This document shows positions 9,141 to 18,126 of a stretch of 64,000 nucleotides of DNA, piece after piece. The stretch lies in NCBI GenBank assembly GCA_934630375.1, contig CAKTVQ010000001.1, positions 128,288 through 192,287 on the forward strand, given 5' to 3'. The position numbers and the translations under genes are program-made. Origin of the DNA: an uncultured Collinsella sp. (GTDB lineage Bacteria > Actinomycetota > Coriobacteriia > Coriobacteriales > Coriobacteriaceae). The notes beneath the pieces are model-generated. The model made no database searches, was not told the origin of the DNA, and saw only the letters and a list, made by a program, of their open reading frames with translations. Every line of letters starts with the position of its first letter. The stretch's first letter is position 1.

Positions 9141-9482
9141 CTATTCCGGCTTGGTTTCTACCGTGGGAGTCTTATCCGCCGCAACCGGGGTGCGGGCGGT
9201 ATCCATAGTCAGGCAGTGTTTGGGGCAGCTCTCGATGCACTCGCCGCACACCACGCAGGCATACGGATCGATCGACCACGTTCCGCCCTTGCGATCGACC
9301 GCGAGCGCGCCCGCCGGGCAGCGGCGCGCGCACATGCCGCAGCAAATGCACGCGTCCATGTCGTTGACGATGTGCCCACGCAGGCGCTCGGGTGCCGCGA
9401 GCTTCTCCTGCGGATAGCACACCGTTACCGGCTGCTTGACCATAGAACCCAAGGCCGTCTTGGCAAATGTCAGCAAACTCAT
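9141..9482 (-). CDS. echF: Ech hydrogenase iron-sulfur subunit (NuoI-like, EchF)
   Basis: A 113-residue polyferredoxin subunit with two classical [4Fe-4S] motifs, CICCGMCARRCP and CVVCGECIESCP. It would pass electrons from reduced ferredoxin to the hydrogenase catalytic subunits on the cytoplasmic side of the membrane complex. The length and two-cluster layout match EchF/HycF-type NuoI homologues. It is the last gene of a five-gene minus-strand operon, 7 bp after echE, and a strong hairpin follows it. The C-terminal tail after the second motif is short and hydrophilic. Assignment to Ech rather than formate hydrogenlyase rests on gene order and the absence of a formate dehydrogenase. Confidence 0.88.
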   Translation of the reverse strand: MSLLTFAKTALGSMVKQPVTVCYPQEKLAAPERLRGHIVNDMDACICCGMCARRCPAGALAVDRKGGTWSIDPYACVVCGECIESCPKHCLTMDTARTPVAADKTPTVETKPE

Positions 9483-9489
9483 GCCGCGC

Positions 9490-10578
9490 CTACCTTTCCG
9501 TGCAGCTAATGCAGGGGTCGATGGTCAGGATAATCATGGGCACGTTGGCAATGAGCACGCCCTGCAGCGCATGCGTCAGACCCGCCAGATTTTGCGACGT
9601 CGGCGTGCGCACGCGGAAACGGTCCAAGTTCTTGGTGCCGTTGCCGCGCACATAGTAATACGCCTCGCCGCGCGGCTGCTCAATCACAACCTCGCCGCGC
9701 GCGCCGTCGGCCGGCGTGAGCTTGGTACGCCCACCGATACCGTCGTGCGGAATCTTGCCCACAAGCTCCTTGATGATGTCCATAGCCTGCGTGACCTCGG
9801 CGCAACGCACCTGGCAGCGGGCATAGCAGTCGCCATCGGTAGCGACAATTGGCTCAAACGCAGCCAGATCCGCATAGGCACCGTCGCCAAACATGCGCAC
9901 GTCGTAGTCCACGCCCGAGGCGCGGCCGAACGGGCCGACCATCGACAGATCCAGCGCGTCTTTTTTGCTGATCACGCCCACGCCATGCAGACGCTCGCCG
10001 CAGCTGTCGTCGTCCAAAAACGTATGCACCAGGGCCTCGTAGTCGGGACGCATGGCATCGAGTGTCTGGACAATGCCCGCCAGCTCGGAGTCCTCGATAT
10101 CGTGCTTAAGGCCGCCGATTTCGTTGATCGACAAAATCACGCGCCCGCCGCACGTGCTCTCAAAGATCTTGAGAATCTGCTCGCGCAGCGTCCACGAACG
10201 ATAGAACAGCGCCTCAAAACCAAAGGCGTCGGCGAGCAGGCCCAGCCACAGCAGATGCGAGTGGATGCGCGAAAGCTCGTGCAGAATGGTGCGAATATAC
10301 TGCACGCGGCCGGGCACCTCGATGTCGAGCATGCGCTCGCAGGCGCTGGCATAGCCGCAGCTGTGACCCACGGCGCAAATGCCGCAGATGCGCTCGGCGA
10401 TGTAGCCAAACTGATGCATGTCGCGCTTTTCGGTGAGCTTCTCGAGCCCGCGGTGCACAAAGCCGATCTGCGGAATTGCCTCGATGACGCGGTCGTCCTC
10501 GATCACCAGGTCCAGATGAAGCGGCTCGGGCAGTACCGGGTGTTGCGGGCCAAACGGAATAACGGAGCGATGTGCCAT
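9490..10578 (-). CDS. echE: Ech [NiFe]-hydrogenase large subunit (NuoD-like, EchE)
   Basis: The 362-residue catalytic subunit of a group 4 membrane-bound [NiFe] hydrogenase, which reduces protons to H2 with electrons from ferredoxin. The four nickel-binding cysteines are present in RICGICAVGHS (near residue 63) and DPCISCTER at the very C terminus. The protein stops directly after CTER. It therefore lacks the C-terminal extension that a maturation protease removes in HycE-type enzymes. It lies between echD (5 bp) and echF (7 bp), and AGGAGG precedes the start. No hyp maturation genes are in the window, so they must be elsewhere. Confidence 0.93.
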   Translation of the reverse strand: MAHRSVIPFGPQHPVLPEPLHLDLVIEDDRVIEAIPQIGFVHRGLEKLTEKRDMHQFGYIAERICGICAVGHSCGYASACERMLDIEVPGRVQYIRTILHELSRIHSHLLWLGLLADAFGFEALFYRSWTLREQILKIFESTCGGRVILSINEIGGLKHDIEDSELAGIVQTLDAMRPDYEALVHTFLDDDSCGERLHGVGVISKKDALDLSMVGPFGRASGVDYDVRMFGDGAYADLAAFEPIVATDGDCYARCQVRCAEVTQAMDIIKELVGKIPHDGIGGRTKLTPADGARGEVVIEQPRGEAYYYVRGNGTKNLDRFRVRTPTSQNLAGLTHALQGVLIANVPMIILTIDPCISCTER

Positions 10579-10583
10579 GGACC

Positions 10584-11300
10584 TTACGCCTCCTCTTTCT
10601 GCTTGTCGCGGGCGGCCTTGGCGGCAAGCGCCGCGCGGACCTTGGCCGCTTTCTCGGGATCCATGGCGGCGAGCTTTGCCTCCATCTCGGCGGCCTTGAG
10701 CGCGGCCTTCGCAGCAGCCTCATCGTGCTGAGTATCGGAGCCGGCAGCCGCAGCGGGCTGAGCAGCGGCGCCCGCGGCATCGCCGGCGCCCGCAACGCCC
10801 TCCCCTGCAGCAGCCGCAGCCGCGGCGGCCTTCTCGGCAGCGGCCTTGCGCGCCTTGGCCTCGGCAGCCGCACGGACCTTCATGGCCTTCTCGCGCGCGG
10901 CCTTCACCTCGGGCGTGATAACGCTCATGGGCTCGGCAGTCGAGACCTGGTAGAAAAAGCCCTTAAAGTCGATCTGCATGTCGGTAATGGCAAGACCAAA
11001 CAGGTCGTGAACCTCATTTTCAAACGGGAATACCGCCGGATAATACGAGCTGATGGACGGAATCTCCTGATACCGGTCGATTCCCTCGACTACCAGGTTC
11101 TCAATCGCATAGCTGCCGTCCTGCGCAATATGCTCCTGAGCAGCATGAACGTTGATAAACGTATAGACCAAGCGATACGTGCCGTCGTCGACGTTGCGCT
11201 CGGCGTGCATTTGCACAAAGCGCGCGCCGACGCCCTTGAGCGCCTGGACATGCGGCAGGAGCTCGTCGATCCCAACGGTGGTATAGATAGCCTTTTGCAT
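10584..11300 (-). CDS. echD: Ech hydrogenase NuoC-like subunit (EchD) with long Ala/Lys-rich tail
   Basis: Residues 1 to about 115 match the 30-kDa NuoC/EchD subunit, with the family signature around YYPAVFPFENEVHDLFGL. This subunit helps join the small and large hydrogenase subunits. The remaining roughly 120 residues are an unusual alanine-, lysine- and glutamate-rich tail (for example AEKAAAAAAAAGEG) predicted by eye to be helical and partly low complexity. Ordinary EchD proteins end soon after the core domain. The start overlaps the echC stop as TAATG, with GAAGGAGG upstream, indicating translational coupling. The core assignment is firm; the tail has no assigned role. Confidence 0.88.
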   Translation of the reverse strand: MQKAIYTTVGIDELLPHVQALKGVGARFVQMHAERNVDDGTYRLVYTFINVHAAQEHIAQDGSYAIENLVVEGIDRYQEIPSISSYYPAVFPFENEVHDLFGLAITDMQIDFKGFFYQVSTAEPMSVITPEVKAAREKAMKVRAAAEAKARKAAAEKAAAAAAAAGEGVAGAGDAAGAAAQPAAAAGSDTQHDEAAAKAALKAAEMEAKLAAMDPEKAAKVRAALAAKAARDKQKEEA

Positions 11301-11917
11301 TACTCGGCCTCCTTCGCAGCGACGGACGCGGAGGGCGTCCCAGCAGGTGCGTCGCCAGCGGCGGGCTTCCCAGCAGGCGCGTCACCGGCACCATCAATCC
11401 CGGCCCCCGCAGCCACAAACCCGTCCTCGCCCAGCTCAACGCCACCATCCCAGGTAGCGGCACCGCCCACGGTGAGCGGGTCGCCACCGGCGCGCATCAC
11501 GGCCTCCTTCTGGTCCAGGATGCCGCACGCCTCCACGATGGCGTCGATCACGGTCTCAGGGCGAATGGCGCACCCAGGCGCGTACACATCCACGGGAATT
11601 GCGCGGTCCACGCCGCCGATCACGTTGTAGGCATCGCGGAACACGCCGCCCGAGCACGCGCAAATGCCGCACGCCACCACGCACTTAGGCTCGAGCATCT
11701 GGTTGTAGATCTGGCGCACGACGGGCAGGTTCTGAGCATTGACCGACCCCGTCACCAAAAAGATATCCGCATGCTTGGGGTTGCCGGTGTTGACCACGCC
11801 AAAGCGCTCCGCATCGAACAGCGGCGTGAGCGAGGCCAGCACCTCGATATCGCATCCGTTGCAGCTCGAGCCGTCGTAATGAATAACCCACGGCGAGCGC
11901 GACATTTTATGGTCCAT
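11300..11917 (-). CDS. echC: Ech [NiFe]-hydrogenase small subunit (NuoB-like, EchC)
   Basis: The 205-residue small subunit that carries the proximal [4Fe-4S] cluster next to the nickel site. Cysteines are visible in SSCNGCDIEVL, GICACSGGVF and PGCAIRP, the NuoB-type arrangement. The core ends near residue 150. A 50-residue Gly/Ala/Pro-rich tail (GDAPAGKPAAGDAPAGTPSA) follows, another low-complexity extension like that of EchD. It lies 12 bp after the membrane subunit gene and overlaps echD by one base. GGAGG precedes the start. Confidence 0.9.
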   Translation of the reverse strand: MDHKMSRSPWVIHYDGSSCNGCDIEVLASLTPLFDAERFGVVNTGNPKHADIFLVTGSVNAQNLPVVRQIYNQMLEPKCVVACGICACSGGVFRDAYNVIGGVDRAIPVDVYAPGCAIRPETVIDAIVEACGILDQKEAVMRAGGDPLTVGGAATWDGGVELGEDGFVAAGAGIDGAGDAPAGKPAAGDAPAGTPSASVAAKEAE

Positions 11918-11929
11918 GGATGCCGCCTC

Positions 11930-14812
11930 CTAAATAAACACGTCGACGAGGATGGGCATGAGGTTGAGCAGGCCAAACACCAGCGCCACGCCCCATCCGA
12001 GCCTAAAGCAGCTGCGCCAGGTGCTGCGTGCGAAGGTGTTGTCGATCAGGACCTCGACAAAATACGTCGCAGCCATCACGACCAGGGCGACCACCCAGCT
12101 CACCGGGTTGTCCCAGACAAAGAACATGCCCACCCACATCAAAAACAGCACGGTCTCGCACCAGTGCATAAGGGTCATCTTGGCCAGCGTGCCGCCGCTC
12201 ATCTCGGTGGCGACACCCTGGACAATCTCCTGATGCGCGTGATGCGAGTACGAAAGATCGAACGGCGACTTGCGCAGCTTGATGGTAAGCACCGCGAGCA
12301 GCGCAAGGAAAATGGGCGCGCTGTACACGATGATGGGGGCCGACTGCCCCGTCACGGCGATGGAATCGAAGCTATCGGTGGCAAGGTACAGGCCCACGCT
12401 CATCAGCAGAACGGCGGGCTCGTAACTCATGACCTGCAGCAGCTCGCGGTCGGCGCCGACCTGGGCAAACGGGCTTTGCGTCGAGGCGGACGCCAGCACC
12501 ACAAAGATCGCGGCGAGCGTCACCATAAAAGCGCACAGCAGCGTGTTGGAACCCGACACAAAGATACCGCCGCCCACCACGGTAAAGATGAGCGCACACG
12601 CCATGTAGGTATCATCCATGGTGTTTACGCTGGCAGGGGCCTTGCGCAGCAGCTTGGCAACGTCGTAGAAAGGCTGGAGCAGGCGCGGGCCCACGCGGCC
12701 CTGCATGCGGGCGGACAGCTTGCGGTCGATGCCGTCGATCAGGCCGCCCACAAGCGGCGCCAGCAAGGCAAACACCACGGTACCTATAAAGATGCCCACG
12801 ACTCCCGAGCCTTCAAAATACTTGCCGCGCAACACCGAGGGCGCACTCATGGCAAGCCGCTCGGGCCCAATCCACGCGCAACACAGCAGCGCAAACAAGA
12901 TAATGCTGCAGCACACGACGCTGCCCGCGGGGCCGATACGCTTCTCGCCAAGGGCGTCCTCCGAGTACCAATTGCGCTTTTCGGCCTTTACCTCGCGACC
13001 CATCGAACCGCGGAAATGGCGATATTTGTCGGTTCCCACGCCCGAAAGATATACGTTTACGTGCGGTTTGTCGCTCACACGGAATGAAGTCAGCAGCACC
13101 ACGGCGATAAAAGCCACGATAACCACCATCAGATACATGGCATCCTTGCCGATAACGTACGGCACGCGGCCAAACACCATGGCCAAGTAAGGCGACACCA
13201 GGCCGCTCGAGATAACCGGGAACGCCACACAGCACAGAATCAGCAGCGCGGCGATGGTGTTGAGGGCCATCCATTCGGTCTTATGGACATTGACCTCAAC
13301 GTTTTGAGCCGTGGGGTCGACGCCCGAAAGCTTGGCAAGCCACTTGCCCCAGAAGAAGAACGTCGCGGCCGAGCCAAAGGCCAGCACCATGATCATGAGC
13401 ACGTTGCCGGTCTGCGCGAACGCCACCAGGGCGCCCCACTTGGACACGAGCATGCCAAACGGCGCCACAAACATGCCCATGATGCCCAGCATCATCAGGC
13501 GCGTCAGGTGCGGCATGCGGCTGAACATACCGTCCATGTCCTCGATATTGCGGCTGCCGATATGATGCTCGGCGGTGCCCACGCACAGGAACAGCAGCGA
13601 TTTGGCCACCGTGTGGAACAGGATCAGGAAGATGGCGGCCCACACGGCCTCGGGCGCGCCGACACCCAGGCAGGCACTGATGAGGCCCAAGTTGGAAATG
13701 GTGGAGTACGCGAGCACACGTTTGGCGTTGCTCTGCGAGATAGCCATGAGGGCAGCGAGCAAAAACGTGATGGCACCCACACTCGTGACCATAAAGCCGG
13801 TCACGGGATAGATGGCATAGAGCGGGCTCAGCTTGACCATTAGGAACACGCCGGCTTTGACCATGGTTGACGAGTGCAGCAGGGCACTCGTGGGCGTGGG
13901 GGCAACCATGGCACCCAGCAGCCAGGTGTGGAACGGCATCTGCGCGGCCTTAGTGAGTGCGGCGAGCGACAGCAGGATGACCGGCATCACCAGCAGCGCG
14001 GACTGCGCGGTTCCGGCGCCGGAAAGCTCGATCATGCCCGAGATGGTCAGCGGCATGCCGTTAACGTGCAGGTACATGAGTCCGGCCAAAAACGCGATGC
14101 CGCCCAGCATGTTGAGGATGATCTGGGTGAAGGCGTTCTTGATGGCCTCGGGCGTGCGCGTGTAGCCAATCATAAGGAACGAGCACACGGTGGTGATTTC
14201 CCAGCCGCAGAACAGCCACTCAAGGTTGTCGCTCGTCACGATGACGAACATGGCCGAGAGGAACAGGAACATGAGCGCCAGGAACTGCGGACGTCGGTCG
14301 GGCGCGATCTGCCCGCGCAGCGCAGCCTCGTGCTCATCGTGCGCTTGGAAGTCCTTCATGTAGCCCAAGGCATACACGCAGATAAGGCTGCCGACAATGC
14401 CGACGGCAAGCACCATGATCACACTCATGTAATCCAGGTAGAGCGGCGTGGCGGTGACAACCTCGGCCGCGGGCAGCGTCATGGCTGCAAAGGCGACCGA
14501 GCCCACCAGCTGCACCACGCCGAGCACACCGGTAAGCGCGTTCCTATATTTGAACGCGTTGTACAGGATGACGGCGCACAGGATGACATCGATGACGGAG
14601 CTGATGATCGAGAGCACATGCGAGGTGCCCGGTGCCACCTCAAAGCTCTGCGGACCCGTGCCAAAAAACATGACGGCGACTACAGCTGTCACCGCCATAA
14701 TAATGCCGGAACCTATGAGCCCCACCGCATCGCGGGCGCGGTCACCGCGCGCGAGCAGCATGCCTAGCGCCGGTACCAGCGGAAACAGGGTAAGGAAATA
14801 CAGTAGCGTCAT
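11930..14812 (-). CDS. Fused Ech membrane subunits (NuoL-like EchA plus NuoH-like EchB)
   Basis: A 960-residue membrane protein, the first gene of the ech operon. Residues 1 to about 600 are an antiporter-like NuoL/HyfB domain with about 14 membrane helices. They keep the ion-path residues: the glutamate in CGWEITTVCSFLMIGY and lysines in ALTKAAQMPFHTW and STMVKAG. A cytoplasmic linker of about 60 residues follows. From about residue 640 to the end is a NuoH/EchB domain with the quinone-site-like loop LSARMQGRVGPRLLQP and KSPFDLSYSHHAHQEIVQG. In known Ech clusters echA and echB are separate genes in the same order, so this looks like a gene fusion. The reading frame is continuous with no internal stop. 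It would form the ion-pumping arm of the complex. Confidence 0.9.
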   Translation of the reverse strand: MTLLYFLTLFPLVPALGMLLARGDRARDAVGLIGSGIIMAVTAVVAVMFFGTGPQSFEVAPGTSHVLSIISSVIDVILCAVILYNAFKYRNALTGVLGVVQLVGSVAFAAMTLPAAEVVTATPLYLDYMSVIMVLAVGIVGSLICVYALGYMKDFQAHDEHEAALRGQIAPDRRPQFLALMFLFLSAMFVIVTSDNLEWLFCGWEITTVCSFLMIGYTRTPEAIKNAFTQIILNMLGGIAFLAGLMYLHVNGMPLTISGMIELSGAGTAQSALLVMPVILLSLAALTKAAQMPFHTWLLGAMVAPTPTSALLHSSTMVKAGVFLMVKLSPLYAIYPVTGFMVTSVGAITFLLAALMAISQSNAKRVLAYSTISNLGLISACLGVGAPEAVWAAIFLILFHTVAKSLLFLCVGTAEHHIGSRNIEDMDGMFSRMPHLTRLMMLGIMGMFVAPFGMLVSKWGALVAFAQTGNVLMIMVLAFGSAATFFFWGKWLAKLSGVDPTAQNVEVNVHKTEWMALNTIAALLILCCVAFPVISSGLVSPYLAMVFGRVPYVIGKDAMYLMVVIVAFIAVVLLTSFRVSDKPHVNVYLSGVGTDKYRHFRGSMGREVKAEKRNWYSEDALGEKRIGPAGSVVCCSIILFALLCCAWIGPERLAMSAPSVLRGKYFEGSGVVGIFIGTVVFALLAPLVGGLIDGIDRKLSARMQGRVGPRLLQPFYDVAKLLRKAPASVNTMDDTYMACALIFTVVGGGIFVSGSNTLLCAFMVTLAAIFVVLASASTQSPFAQVGADRELLQVMSYEPAVLLMSVGLYLATDSFDSIAVTGQSAPIIVYSAPIFLALLAVLTIKLRKSPFDLSYSHHAHQEIVQGVATEMSGGTLAKMTLMHWCETVLFLMWVGMFFVWDNPVSWVVALVVMAATYFVEVLIDNTFARSTWRSCFRLGWGVALVFGLLNLMPILVDVFI

Positions 14813-14970
14813 ACCATCACTCCCCCATGCAAAAACGCTGCAATTGTTTAACGTTATAGCTCAATTGAGGAGTGGCGGCGGCAGGTTTTCGGTCAACTGG
14901 GGAGTTTTAGGCGTACGGGGTAAGGGCGCGGCAAGAAAAATGCGCCCCTGTGGGCGCACCATCCCGTTTG

Positions 14971-15375
14971 CTATTCCGCCTTTTTAACGCGCGGCTTGCG
15001 ACCGCGCGGCTTATCGACCAGTGCGGCCTCACCGCTCTCGCGGTACTGACGGCACCAAGCCTTGACCGAAGACTCGCTGGGAATCTTGTGCTTGATCATG
15101 GCCTCGCGAACCGTCAAGCCGTTTTCCAGACGGTCCTTAACCACAGCGAGCTTTACGTCGTACGAGTAGGTGTGATGATGCGAACCGGCATTGAGAACGG
15201 CGTCGGCACCGCCCACGGCATACGCGCGGGCCCACTGACGAGCCGTGGCCTGGGGAATGCCAAGCTCCGCGGCGAGGGCGCGATGACCGACCCCCTCTTG
15301 GAGGATCTCGACGGCGCGCTGCCTAACCTCGGGCGCATGCGTGCGAGTCCTAGTTGCTTCCGACATACCTGCCAC
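14971..15375 (-). CDS. Helix-turn-helix protein, transposase-like N-terminal module
   Basis: A 134-residue basic protein with two predicted helix-turn-helix units: residues about 15-50 (RQRAVEILQEGVGHRALAAE, then LGIPQATARQWARAY) and about 75-115 (VKDRLENGLTVREAMIKHKI, then PSESSVKAWCRQYRE). The tail is lysine/arginine-rich. This pattern is typical of the DNA-binding module of IS3/IS630-type transposases. No catalytic DDE domain follows, so it may be a domesticated stand-alone regulator or the remains of an insertion sequence. It is transcribed alone, upstream of the ech operon on the same strand. The function is not known. Confidence 0.7.
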   Translation of the reverse strand: MAGMSEATRTRTHAPEVRQRAVEILQEGVGHRALAAELGIPQATARQWARAYAVGGADAVLNAGSHHHTYSYDVKLAVVKDRLENGLTVREAMIKHKIPSESSVKAWCRQYRESGEAALVDKPRGRKPRVKKAE

Positions 15376-15699
15376 TTCTTAGCCTTAACCGTTAATCTGC
15401 TTTCTTACGTGCAAGTTAGATAGTAGCATTTTACTGTTTGCTCAAAGCAGTTAATTAAAATAGACGCGGCGTTATCTGGGCATTTGGCACCAAATTACGA
15501 CATTTCTTTATCGATTATTTACGCTGGTAGCTGACTCGCAGCTAATCGTCATTCGCTTGTCAACAAAATTGACATCTCTTTATGTCCTTTGGTATAGAGG
15601 ATATAGTTATTAACCCCTCCCCCAATAATTTTGAGTGATCTGCAAGGCAGTAGACGTCCTCACTCCTCATGATTACCTCGCATTGCCATCCACCGGAGC
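15376..15699. other. AT-rich intergenic stretch, no gene seen
   Basis: A 324-bp region clearly richer in A and T than its surroundings. It presumably holds the promoter of the helix-turn-helix gene. I see no RNA gene, repeat or convincing small ORF. A 60-codon ORF on the minus strand in this area has no plausible start site or family. Confidence 0.5.
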
Positions 15700-15740
15700 A
15701 AAACAAAAAGGGCGGGACCTGCTGCGCTTGCAGGCCCCGC
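15700..15740 (-). terminator. Rho-independent terminator of the oxidoreductase gene
   Basis: On the minus strand GCGGGGCCTGC pairs with GCAGGTCCCGC across a short loop and is followed by CCTTTTTGTTTT. It lies 75 bp after the stop codon at 15816. Confidence 0.8.
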
Positions 15741-15815
15741 ACCGGTTGACACCCGACGGGACACAGCCGGGCGAGACGGATCCGTGCTACCGCCCCGCCT
15801 GGCCGCGATGTTCAA

Positions 15816-17846
15816 CTACAGCTCGTTGGCCGCGTGATATGCCGTGCGAATGGCGCTCGCGATGTCGGCGGTGTGCTCGCCCGAGCAGTCTCCCACGTAG
15901 GTCACGGGCACCGTCACGCCATCCAGGTCAAACGCGTTGGCCTTGGAGCCCACGGCCATCACCACGTAATCGCAGGCGATCTTCACCGGCTCCTCGGCGC
16001 CGTCCTCGGTGGTGCGAATGGCCTCCACGCCCTCGTCGGTAATGGCGGTCAGGCGGGTCTTCACGTGCTGCTCAACGTTATGCTCTGCAAAGTCGCTCAT
16101 GATCAGCGGCAGAATGGTCTCGGACTCGCCCGCGGCAATCTTGTCGAGCATCTCCACGATCGCCACCTCGCAGCCGTGCTGCAGCAGGTACTCGGCAGTC
16201 TCGGTGCCCACCAGGCCGCCGCCAATAACGGCGACGCGGCCCGTAAGCTCCACCTTGCCGGCCAGCACGTCCCAGCTCGAGACGACCTTCTCCGAGTCGG
16301 CACCCGGAACGGGGATGACCACGTCGTGTGCGCCCACAGCCACAATCGCGGCGTCGGCGGCGTTGAGGTCCGCGGGGCTAGCGACGTGGTTGAGCTCAAC
16401 CTTCACGCCCAGGCCAGGCAGAATCTTCTCGTAGTACTCGACCGAGCGCATGATCTCGTCCTTGCGCGGGGGCGCGGCCGCCAGCACAATCTGGCCGCCC
16501 AGATGGTCGCTCGCCTCGTAGACGGTCACGTCGTAGCCGCGCTTGGCTGCCACGCGCGCGGCCTCCAGGCCGGCGATGCCGCCGCCCACCACGGCGATCT
16601 TCTTGTCGCCCTCGCCCGGCTTGATGGCGATGGTCGCCTCGTCGCCGTTCTCGGCATTGAGCACGCACGAGATGTACTTGCGGTTTTGAATCGCATCGAC
16701 GCAGCCCTTGTTGCAGTTGAGGCACTCGCGAATGGGCTCACCCGTGGCGGCCTTCAGCGCAATGTCGGGGTCGCACATGAGCGAGCGGCCGTACGCGATG
16801 ATATCGGCCGCGCCGTCTTCCAGAATCTTCTCGCCGGCCTCGACCGAAACCACGCGGCCGACGGTTGCCACCGGCACGGAGACCAGGGCCTTGACGCGCT
16901 CGGCCACGGGCAGCGTCCAGTTGTAGGGCATGGCGCCCATGGGCGGAATGGTGTCGCCCATGTTGCCGGTATGGTTGGCCTGCGCGACCTGGATCATGTC
17001 GATGCCCGCGCCCTCGAGCAGCTTGGCGAACTCGCAGGCCTCGTCGGGCAGCAGGCCGCCCTTGCCGCGCGGCGTGCCGTCGGGGTTCTCCATGATCACG
17101 GGGAGCTTGTACTCCACCATCAGCCCCGGCGCGGCCTCCTTAATGGCAGCGACGACCTCCAGCGCATAGCGAACGCGGTTCTCGAACGAGCCGCCGTACT
17201 CGTCGGTGCGCTTGTTGAGGATGGCCGAGCACAGCGAACCCACCAGGCGGTCGCCGTGGACCTCGATGGCGTCAATGCCGGCCTGCTGCGCGCGGGCGGC
17301 CGAGGCGGCGATGGCCTCCTTGATCTGGGTGAGCTGCTCTACGCTCGCCTCGTTCACAAAGTGCTGCATGTCGTGATGCAGCTTGGCGTAGGCCTGCTTG
17401 CGGATCTCGTTGGACTCGGCCATCTTGGCGGCGAAGGTCTCCTCGTCGCCGGCGGCCTTGGCCTCCTGCGCGGCCTTGGCGGCGGCCATGGAACCCATGA
17501 CCATGCGGCCGACGCCGGGCACGTCGTACTCGGGGTGGAACAGCTGCAGCGCAACCTTGGCACCGTGCTTGTGAACGGCGTCGGCCAGCGCCTTAAACGT
17601 GGGGATCTGAGCGTCGGTTGCCAGCTTGGGCGTGGGGCTTGCGGTCATGACGGGAGCGACGTCGCCGATGACGATGTAGCTCACGCCGCCACGAGCCAGG
17701 CGCTCGTAAAAAGCCAGGCTGCGCTCGCCAATGGAGCCGTCACGCTCCTCATAGCCGGTGGTCAGCGGCGGGAACATAATGCGGTTCTTGAGCTCAAGGG
17801 GGCCAACCGTAATGGGCTGGAGCAGCTTGGATGCAGGTGCGGTCAT
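15816..17846 (-). CDS. Old-yellow-enzyme-family NADH:flavin oxidoreductase / enoate reductase-like
   Basis: A three-domain flavoprotein of 676 residues. The N-terminal half is an FMN-binding TIM barrel, with NKRTDEYGGSFENRVRYA typical of the family. A [4Fe-4S] motif then follows, CLNCNKGC plus 11 residues plus C. The C-terminal half has two dinucleotide-binding motifs, VVGGGIAGLEAARVA for FAD and VIGGGLVGTETAEYL for NAD(P)H. Relatives include 2,4-dienoyl-CoA reductase (FadH), enoate reductases and the bile-acid enzymes BaiCD/BaiH. In the barrel the usual HGAHG-type motif is replaced by VHGDRLVGSLCS, so the substrate cannot be named. I chose the second ATG because GAGAGGA lies 6 bp before it; an ATG two codons earlier is possible. 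The gene stands alone. Confidence 0.88.
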   Translation of the reverse strand: MTAPASKLLQPITVGPLELKNRIMFPPLTTGYEERDGSIGERSLAFYERLARGGVSYIVIGDVAPVMTASPTPKLATDAQIPTFKALADAVHKHGAKVALQLFHPEYDVPGVGRMVMGSMAAAKAAQEAKAAGDEETFAAKMAESNEIRKQAYAKLHHDMQHFVNEASVEQLTQIKEAIAASAARAQQAGIDAIEVHGDRLVGSLCSAILNKRTDEYGGSFENRVRYALEVVAAIKEAAPGLMVEYKLPVIMENPDGTPRGKGGLLPDEACEFAKLLEGAGIDMIQVAQANHTGNMGDTIPPMGAMPYNWTLPVAERVKALVSVPVATVGRVVSVEAGEKILEDGAADIIAYGRSLMCDPDIALKAATGEPIRECLNCNKGCVDAIQNRKYISCVLNAENGDEATIAIKPGEGDKKIAVVGGGIAGLEAARVAAKRGYDVTVYEASDHLGGQIVLAAAPPRKDEIMRSVEYYEKILPGLGVKVELNHVASPADLNAADAAIVAVGAHDVVIPVPGADSEKVVSSWDVLAGKVELTGRVAVIGGGLVGTETAEYLLQHGCEVAIVEMLDKIAAGESETILPLIMSDFAEHNVEQHVKTRLTAITDEGVEAIRTTEDGAEEPVKIACDYVVMAVGSKANAFDLDGVTVPVTYVGDCSGEHTADIASAIRTAYHAANEL

Positions 17847-17987
17847 GGACATTCCTCTCTTGTAGGCGCGGCGGCGATGTTGCCGCGTAGTTATCTAGAG
17901 GATATGGCATGGGGGTACAGCGGCACAACGAAAATCGGCGAATATCAGGTAGCGGTAGGTGGATGGGGCGGGGCGGCCCGTCGGTTT

Positions 17988-18126
17988 GTCTCGATCTGTA
18001 ACAGTTACTCAGTAAAAACCGTCCCTCGTGTTACAGATTTAGACAAACGAAGACCGTCCTGCCGAAACATCTCAATCTGTAACACCTGGCCGCCCAAATC
18101 GAGCCCAGATGTTACAGATCGAGATT
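17988..18126. repeat. Palindromic-unit array A (2 units, 81-bp period)
   Basis: Two units start at 17988 and 18069. Each unit is TCTCRATCTGTAACA, a 25-bp variable centre, then TGTTACAGATYGAGA (with variants). The same unit is found in arrays at 50960-51178 and 57976-58274. The array lies between the oxidoreductase promoter region and the tRNA remnant, so here it is not next to a surface-protein gene. No gene is seen in this stretch. Confidence 0.9.

Noticed and set aside
9141..14812. Formate hydrogenlyase operon
   Set aside because: No formate dehydrogenase, HycB-like or HycI gene is present, and the gene order matches echABCDEF.
15560..15742. A 60-codon ORF on the minus strand
   Set aside because: It runs through the oxidoreductase terminator and has no start site or family.
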